A DNA stretch of 9,817 bases from Verrucomicrobiales bacterium. Lineage in GTDB: Bacteria > Verrucomicrobiota > Verrucomicrobiia > Verrucomicrobiales > Akkermansiaceae. Location of the stretch: contig DPWT01000172.1 in assembly GCA_003527555.1 (NCBI GenBank), forward strand, positions 1 to 9,817, written 5' to 3'. The notes below the pieces were generated by a model. The model ran no database searches. It worked only from the letters and a program-made list of their open reading frames with translations, and was not told where the DNA came from. The number at the start of each line of letters is the position of its first letter. Position 1 is the stretch's first letter. This document shows positions 5,383 to 9,817 of the stretch, piece after piece. A program made the position numbers and the translations under genes.

Positions 5383-6414
5383 ATGAGCCCTTATAACGAT
5401 TTGGAAGCTCAAATATTATCTTACTTTGAGCAGGATAATTTATCGGATAACAGCTTCAGTAAAATCGCTCTGCTCGTTTTTGGCTTCCAATACAAAAATA
5501 ATTCAGCATATCAAAACTATTGCTCAGCGATAGGCAGCACCCCAGAAACTATCAGTCACTGGAACCAAATACCGCCGCTACCAACAGACGCATTTAAATC
5601 CACCGATACAGCCATTGCCTCCTTTCCTGCTCGCCAGATAAAGCACACCTTTCTCACTTCCGGCACAACCTCAGAAGTTCGAGGTAAACATGATTTCCCC
5701 TCTCTGTCGTTGTATGAAGCATCTATTCGTTATAGATGGAAACAGCTAAAATTACCTAAAGTTGCCTGCGGAATCTTTCTTACCCCCTCGCCCGCCAGCG
5801 CACCTAATTCATCACTATCACACATGATGGGGGTGTTAGAATCTTCCATTGCCAGTGAGTCAATATGGTTACTGAAAGATAATGGAGCTCTGGATGACAG
5901 TGCATTAGTGAGGTGCGCCTCTGAAAAAGAACCACTATTCTTGTTAGGAACTGCGATTTCTTTCCTTGAGCTGTTCGATCGCCTTACGGAACCTATAAAA
6001 CTGCCCAAAGCAAGTATGGTGATGGAAACAGGCGGGTATAAAGGATCTCATCGAAATCTAGAAAAAACCGAACTTTACCAACTTTTTGAAGATAAGTTAG
6101 GTTTACATGAAAACTCTATCATCAATGAATATTCTATGACCGAACTGAGTAGTCAGTTCTACACACAAGGCATTGGTGACCCGCACTATGGGCCACCATG
6201 GACGCGCACCCGAGTGATTGACCCGCGCACGGGGGTAGACTCAGCACCTGGATCACCTGGCTACCTTGTTATTTACGATCTTGCAAATCTTTACTCGGTT
6301 ATGGCAATTCAAACTCAGGACATCGCAGTTGCACATAACGACGGTTCCTTTACGCTGATGGGGCGTGACCCATCAGCCCTGCCGCGTGGATGTTCTCGAT
6401 CAGCCGATTCCTAA
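5383..6414 (+). CDS. LuxE-like acyl-protein synthetase
   Basis: The 343-residue protein belongs to the LuxE acyl-protein synthetase family (ANL-like adenylating fold). In bioluminescent bacteria LuxE activates a fatty acid with ATP, holds it on a cysteine near its own C terminus, and passes it to the LuxC reductase. Visible here are TSGTTSE (92-98, phosphate-binding loop), METGGYKG (214-221, a LuxE hallmark), NEYSMTELSSQFY (248-260, like the adenylate-binding YGMTE motif) and GRDPSALPRGCS (327-338). Cys337, seven residues from the end, sits where the acylated cysteine of LuxE lies. The ATG at 5383 was preferred over an upstream TTG (5329), which overlaps the palindrome and adds no conserved sequence. 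The gene is followed 8 bp later by a LuxC-like reductase. No luciferase or LuxD gene is nearby, so the acid is not necessarily a long-chain fatty acid. Confidence 0.85.
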   Translation: MSPYNDLEAQILSYFEQDNLSDNSFSKIALLVFGFQYKNNSAYQNYCSAIGSTPETISHWNQIPPLPTDAFKSTDTAIASFPARQIKHTFLTSGTTSEVRGKHDFPSLSLYEASIRYRWKQLKLPKVACGIFLTPSPASAPNSSLSHMMGVLESSIASESIWLLKDNGALDDSALVRCASEKEPLFLLGTAISFLELFDRLTEPIKLPKASMVMETGGYKGSHRNLEKTELYQLFEDKLGLHENSIINEYSMTELSSQFYTQGIGDPHYGPPWTRTRVIDPRTGVDSAPGSPGYLVIYDLANLYSVMAIQTQDIAVAHNDGSFTLMGRDPSALPRGCSRSADS

Positions 6415-6422
6415 TACCCATC

Positions 6423-7505
6423 ATGACCTGCACACAAGAGAGAATCCAACTGCTTGCCGATTCTAGCAAACATCCAGCATTCGCCCAACTCGTCGGTGAG
6501 CTGTGTGAAGCCGATATATGTTCATGGCTTGTAGCGGAGTTAGGAAATGCAGACGCGCTGGATCATTTTTCACCACATGAAAACATTTACAGCAAGGCAG
6601 TTGCACCCAAACACATTTTGCACATCGTCAGCGGCAACACCCCACACGCCGCCTTCCAGAGCCTGTTCCGAGGACTGTTGTTGGGATCACACAACACCAT
6701 CAAACTACCCTCCGCAGGTTTGCCAGATCTTGTTTCCTGGATAGCATCCCTGCCAGAAAAATTAAACCATCTCATCACCACGTCGAATGACCTCGACACC
6801 ATCGACCTCACAACCTCCGACGCCGTGATCGCAATCGGTTCAGACAATACGATTGAGGCGGTTCAAAAACAAATCCACCCTCATCAGACATTCATTCCAC
6901 ACGGGCACAAACTATCGATCGGCATCGTAACTGACGCCGCGGAAGAAGCCGCAAAATTAGCGGCTCGTGATGTATCCCTATATGACCAACGAGGGTGCCT
7001 GTCACTTCATGCTGTCTATGTGGACGAATCGAGCGGGATTTCTGCAAGAAATTTTTCCCATCTCCTTGCCGAGGCCATGGCAGACTTTGCTGAGCACACA
7101 CCACCTCACTCACTAACCATGTCCGAAGCCGGGGCAATTTATAACTTTCGTGAAACCACACGCTTTATGGAAGCTAATAGCTCTGAGGTTGAACTATTGG
7201 AGAGTCATGAAAACCTGAACTGGACCGTCGTTTATCAAACGTCTCCCACCCTCGAACTTTCTTGCCTAGGTCGTTGCGTTTACGTCAAGCCACTGCCAAA
7301 GAATCTTGATCATCTAGGCAACAAAACCCAGCATATATCAACTATAGCGCTGCATCCATTTAATAAAGCAGGGGCTGAAAAACTTAGCCATCTACCCGCG
7401 CACCGCATTTGCCCCTTAGGCCAGTCCCAATCACCCAGCCTATCATGGCACCAAGATGGGTTTGCCCCGCTTGCTTCCCTTGTGAAGTGGAAAGACATCG
7501 GCTAA
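6423..7505 (+). CDS. LuxC-like acyl-CoA/acyl-enzyme reductase
   Basis: The 360-residue protein matches the LuxC acyl-CoA reductase family (an aldehyde dehydrogenase relative), which reduces an acyl thioester to an aldehyde with NADPH. Key segments are HIVSGNTPHAAFQS (67-80, nucleotide-binding), YDQRGCLSLHAVYV (187-200) with the catalytic Cys192 that takes the acyl group, and a C-terminal block CPLGQ...SLSWHQDGF...L (330-350). It is shorter than Vibrio LuxC (about 480), as is usual for non-luminous homologues. The start at ATG 6423 lies 8 bp after the luxE-like stop; an in-frame ATG at 6390 would overlap that gene. Coupled to LuxE, it should form an acid-to-aldehyde reductase complex in the cytoplasm. 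The true substrate is unknown. Confidence 0.85.
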   Translation: MTCTQERIQLLADSSKHPAFAQLVGELCEADICSWLVAELGNADALDHFSPHENIYSKAVAPKHILHIVSGNTPHAAFQSLFRGLLLGSHNTIKLPSAGLPDLVSWIASLPEKLNHLITTSNDLDTIDLTTSDAVIAIGSDNTIEAVQKQIHPHQTFIPHGHKLSIGIVTDAAEEAAKLAARDVSLYDQRGCLSLHAVYVDESSGISARNFSHLLAEAMADFAEHTPPHSLTMSEAGAIYNFRETTRFMEANSSEVELLESHENLNWTVVYQTSPTLELSCLGRCVYVKPLPKNLDHLGNKTQHISTIALHPFNKAGAEKLSHLPAHRICPLGQSQSPSLSWHQDGFAPLASLVKWKDIG

Positions 7506-7541
7506 ATAACCCAAGACCTAAATCATAAAATAAACATCCTC

Positions 7542-7766
7542 ATGTTCGACTCCCCTATCTCAGCAATCGGCACCATTATCAACTCCCCAAAGCCGAATAT
7601 ATATCGTATTTCACTACCAAACGGGAAAATTGCCATCGGACACGTACCCAAAGCACAACACAATTTACACAGATCACTCGTACCCGAAGTCAAGGTGATC
7701 GTTGAGCTAACTGCCTATGACTTTGAAAAAGCCAGAATTGTTGAGGTAGCCGGAGACAACAACTAG
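7542..7766 (+). CDS. IF-1-like OB-fold (S1-type) small protein
   Basis: The 74-residue protein aligns along its length with translation initiation factor IF-1: GTIINSPKPNIYRISLPNG matches the GTVxExLPNxxFRVxLxNG strands, IAIGHV matches VLAHI, and VKVIVELTAYDFEKARIVEV matches the closing PGDxVxVELSPYDLxxGRIV part. The central IF-1 stretch SGKMRxxYIRI is replaced by PKAQHNLHRSL, and the basic rRNA-contacting residues are partly lost. It is therefore more likely a divergent paralogue or another nucleic-acid-binding OB protein than the housekeeping factor. It lies 36 bp after the LuxC-like gene and is probably in the same transcript. Its stop shares the bases CTAG with the convergent cysE stop. 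Confidence 0.72.
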   Translation: MFDSPISAIGTIINSPKPNIYRISLPNGKIAIGHVPKAQHNLHRSLVPEVKVIVELTAYDFEKARIVEVAGDNN

Positions 7767-8560
7767 ATGGAATTGCCCTCGCTCAGAGTCTGATCCATAC
7801 CCATGGCGGGGTTCCCCTCTATTGCCTCACCCACTAACACAGCTGGCACACCCGCTACCGTCTGGTAAGGATGAACGTCTTGTAGCACTACACTACCAGC
7901 CCCGATCTTCGCGCACTCGCCAATTTCTACACGACCAAGGATTTTGGATCCCGCGCCAATCAACACGCCAGACCGCACAATCGGGTGACGGTCACCAGTC
8001 TGTTTACCAGTCCCTCCAAGTGTCACCTCATGCAAAATAGACACGTTATCTTCAATGATTGATGTCTCACCGATAACTACACTATTCGCATGATCTAGCA
8101 TGATCGCGCAACCAATGCGCGCAGCTGGATGGATATCCACACCGAAAATCTCACTGACGATACTCTGCAAATAAAGAGCCAGTGCCTTGCGATCATTTTT
8201 CCAAAGCACATGCGCCACACGGTATGATGTGATAGCCATAAAGCCCTTGTAAAAAAGTAAAGGCTCAAGCTCGGATTGACAAGCTGGGTCACGGTCTACA
8301 ATGGCCTCCATGTCGCGTGCCGCGCTTAACACCTCCCTCTCATTGCTGAGCAAAATACTGCGCAGTAATGGCTCGAGCTGATCACGCTGCATATCCTCGC
8401 GAGATAGTTTACGCGCAAGCCGTGCCGCCAAACTCTCTGCAAGGGTTGTGCGGCTAATCACCACATCTTCAAGCAGATGCCTGAGCTGGCCTTCATCTTC
8501 CGCCATTTTAACCGCTGCATCACGTATTCGTTGCCAAATCCTCTGTGCAACCTCCTCCAT
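7763..8560 (-). CDS. cysE: Serine O-acetyltransferase
   Basis: CysE acetylates serine with acetyl-CoA, giving O-acetylserine, the first committed step to cysteine. From ATG 8558-8560 the protein has 265 residues. An N-terminal helical SATase domain (1-135) is followed by the left-handed beta-helix with hexapeptide repeats (from about 140). Active-site residues are D91, D156, H157 (in IMLDHA) and H192 (in GDRHP), each one position from E. coli Asp92, Asp157, His158 and His193, which supports this start. An upstream ATG (8624-8626) would add 22 residues but leave only 8 bp before the divergent regulator. The terminal residue is Ile (EGNSI), as in the E. coli tail that plugs the O-acetylserine sulfhydrylase active site, so a cysteine synthase complex is likely. 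The adjacent Rrf2 regulator is a plausible controller. Confidence 0.95.
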   Translation of the reverse strand: MEEVAQRIWQRIRDAAVKMAEDEGQLRHLLEDVVISRTTLAESLAARLARKLSREDMQRDQLEPLLRSILLSNEREVLSAARDMEAIVDRDPACQSELEPLLFYKGFMAITSYRVAHVLWKNDRKALALYLQSIVSEIFGVDIHPAARIGCAIMLDHANSVVIGETSIIEDNVSILHEVTLGGTGKQTGDRHPIVRSGVLIGAGSKILGRVEIGECAKIGAGSVVLQDVHPYQTVAGVPAVLVGEAIEGNPAMGMDQTLSEGNSI

Positions 8561-8634
8561 TTCGCGCGGTGCATGACAGAGTTTGTAATCCTTGGTACTG
8601 GCGTCTGTTGGTTGGTTGTGTTCCATTGATTTTT
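8561..8634. promoter_or_regulatory. Divergent promoter region, cysE / Rrf2 regulator
   Basis: These 74 bases lie between the preferred start codons of cysE (minus) and the Rrf2 gene (plus), so they must carry both promoters or overlap them. No -35/-10 pair is convincing, and no clean dyad that would mark an Rrf2 operator is seen; a short TTGG/TTGT run lies around 8608-8621. A regulator divergent from its likely target usually controls both from here. Confidence 0.35.
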
Positions 8635-9042
8635 GTGAGAATTTCCCAGAAACTAGAATATGCATGCCGAGCAATGGTTCAGCTAGCAAGACAATATGAT
8701 GGACAATCACTTACACGACTTGAAGAACTTGCGCAACTTGAAGAAGTGTCAGCCAACTTTTTAGTTCAAATCCTCAATGACCTCAAACGCGGCGGACTGA
8801 TTACTAGCAGACGTGGAAAAGCAGGCGGTTATCTACTTCAAATCGCTCCACACGAGATCACCCTACTCAACATCACACGTGCCGTAGAACCAGGCATGCT
8901 CGTCCCTGAGATCTCACACAACGGGCAGTCCGGAAGGCGTGTATGTCAGGCTTGGAAACAGGTGTCTCTGTCGTTGGAAAAAGAATTACAGAGCATCAGT
9001 CTCGACTCCTTGAGCATGCAATCACCAATGTTCTACATTTAG
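8635..9042 (+). CDS. Rrf2-family transcriptional regulator (CymR-like)
   Basis: The 135-residue protein opens with the family signature MRISQKLEYACRAMVQLA, so the GTG at 8635 is the start; open sequence further upstream overlaps cysE and is not conserved. The winged helix-turn-helix covers about 25-68 (LEELAQLEEVSANFLVQIL, then the wing ITSRRGKAGGY). Of the three IscR cluster cysteines (92, 98, 104) only Cys104 is present; position 92 is Glu and 98 is Gln. An IscR-type [2Fe-2S] cluster is therefore unlikely, and the protein resembles CymR, which senses cysteine status through the CysK-O-acetylserine system. Its place divergent from cysE, whose product makes O-acetylserine, fits that role. The final twenty residues show no known motif. 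The role in cysteine control is inferred from context. Confidence 0.88.
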   Translation: MRISQKLEYACRAMVQLARQYDGQSLTRLEELAQLEEVSANFLVQILNDLKRGGLITSRRGKAGGYLLQIAPHEITLLNITRAVEPGMLVPEISHNGQSGRRVCQAWKQVSLSLEKELQSISLDSLSMQSPMFYI

Positions 9043-9070
9043 GGCTAATTGGCTCATTACAGAACGGATA

Positions 9071-9096
9071 GGTTTTTCTAATCAGTAAGGAAAACC
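9071..9096. terminator. Hairpin between convergent Rrf2 and oxidase genes
   Basis: GGTTTTTC (9071-9078) pairs with GGAAAACC (9089-9096), eight pairs including one G-U on the plus strand, across a 10-base loop. It lies 28 bp after the Rrf2 stop and before the oxidase stop at 9202, a position suiting a terminator for either gene. There is no T-run outside the stem in either direction. Nothing else is seen in 9043-9201 besides a weak GAGAA/TTCTC repeat near 9130-9145. Confidence 0.35.
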
Positions 9097-9201
9097 ACCT
9101 CATCAAAATCTTCACTTTCAATGCCCCCCGAGAACTCAAAATTCTCAATGGGTCAATGAACAAGCCGGAAACGACCACCACCAGTAATATAGGAAAATAA
9201 C

Positions 9202-9817
9202 CTACTGATTCTTATCAATTTTACCATACCTTGTATAAAATTGATTTTGAAAAAGTTCTTCTGGGTCATACTTCCGCTTTAGTGCAAAAAACTCTGCAGC
9301 TTGCGGGTAGGCACGATAGAACTGCTCACGGGTAGCGTGCAGCCTGTATGGCAGGTAATAGCGCCCCTCATTGCGCAGTGATGCATCAATAAGATCGCGC
9401 GTAAGTGCCTTCATCTCAAACTCGCCAATCTTGGTTTTCTTCTGCACGTATAGCATCACAAAGCAAATCATCTGCTGATCTGCATAGCACAAAAAACTAT
9501 CATGATCGCGGTTTACATGTCGCACCGTGACATTAAGCAAGTTAGGCTGGTGCTTTGTTAAAATACTGCGCATCTCATCAACGAATCCGACCACCCGGTG
9601 ACGAGGCACAAAGTACTCATGTAAAATATCAGTGGTGTCAGTCGTGCGATTCTCGAAAACCTCTACACTCTCATTCATTAGCTGATTGCGCGAGATAGTT
9701 TTATCAATGAGGCTGGGTTGCAGCTTAGTTTCTGCATTCCAGCGCAATTTTTTACCATAATCACTCTCTGCAGAACCACGAAATACAGCCCGGCGCAACC
9801 CAATCAAACTTGGTTCA
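9202..9817 (-). CDS. FAD-linked oxidase, C-terminal part (partial)
   Basis: The reading frame is open to the window edge, so only the last 204 residues are present; the N-terminal FAD-binding (PCMH-type) domain lies beyond base 9817. What is seen resembles the cap and C-terminal region of FAD-binding-4 oxidoreductases related to D-arabinono-lactone oxidase and sterol-reductase-like enzymes. An EYFVPRHRVVGFVDEMR segment is followed by LLNVTVRHV, a Tyr-rich YYLPYRLHATREQF strand-helix, and the closing helix FALKRKYDPEELFQNQF-YTRYG. The K-[YF]-D-P-x-x-[LV]-F ending is typical of the family, where it packs against the flavin. The substrate cannot be told from this half. The gene converges on the Rrf2 regulator, with 159 bp between stop codons. 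A TTG near 9807 is not the start, because similarity of the frame continues upstream of it. Confidence 0.75.
   Translation of the reverse strand, partial: EPSLIGLRRAVFRGSAESDYGKKLRWNAETKLQPSLIDKTISRNQLMNESVEVFENRTTDTTDILHEYFVPRHRVVGFVDEMRSILTKHQPNLLNVTVRHVNRDHDSFLCYADQQMICFVMLYVQKKTKIGEFEMKALTRDLIDASLRNEGRYYLPYRLHATREQFYRAYPQAAEFFALKRKYDPEELFQNQFYTRYGKIDKNQ

Noticed and set aside
8627..8710. Longer CysE N terminus reaching into the Rrf2 gene
   Set aside because: It would overlap the well-supported start of the divergent regulator, and the translation there is only the antisense of its conserved first residues.
1..9817. CRISPR array, insertion sequence with transposase, or prophage genes
   Set aside because: No evenly spaced identical repeats with spacers, no transposase or integrase motif and no phage structural protein is visible in any frame.

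Overview
The window looks like a contig end from a bacterium of the Verrucomicrobiota (PVC group), probably marine. This rests on family resemblance: the tyrA-aroA-cmk-plsC order, a small proline-rich lipoprotein of a type I associate with Verrucomicrobiae, a LuxE/LuxC pair without luciferase, and starts that mostly lack a Shine-Dalgarno sequence. No rRNA or other decisive marker is present, so the assignment is an inference.

Left end (1-942), unusual. The first 165 bases encode, on the minus strand, a clear piece of a Ty3/Gypsy-type (eukaryotic LTR retrotransposon) reverse transcriptase. It breaks off just before the YxDD catalytic motif would be reached. Two back-to-back hairpins follow (214-255), then a possible minus-strand reading frame with four in-frame copies of a motif ending in RWR/RFR (322-753). 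Next is a 95-nt plus-strand tRNA-like gene with anticodon UCA, a long variable arm and an encoded CCA end (766-860). It resembles selenocysteine tRNA but has several mismatches. A perfect 20-bp tandem duplication follows directly. This part may be a chimeric assembly end, eukaryotic contamination, or an accessory insertion beside a tRNA gene.

Core block (943-4420, minus strand): tyrA, aroA, cmk and plsC lie close together and read as one operon. Prephenate dehydrogenase and EPSP synthase belong to aromatic amino acid synthesis, cytidylate kinase to nucleotide metabolism, and the PlsC-type acyltransferase to phospholipid synthesis. A small lipoprotein gene lies upstream (4521-4901, minus).

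Middle (4902-7766): about 480 bp without a convincing gene carries palindromes and short direct repeats in front of a plus-strand cluster. The cluster encodes a LuxE-like acyl-protein synthetase, a LuxC-like acyl reductase and a small IF-1-like OB-fold protein. The first two would together activate a carboxylic acid and reduce it to an aldehyde. No luciferase genes are nearby.

Right end (7763-9817): cysE (serine acetyltransferase, minus) converges on the IF-1-like gene, and the two stop codons share one CTAG. Divergent from cysE is an Rrf2-family regulator lacking two of the three IscR cluster cysteines, so a CymR-like cysteine regulator is plausible. The window ends in the C-terminal part of a minus-strand FAD-linked oxidase that continues beyond base 9817.
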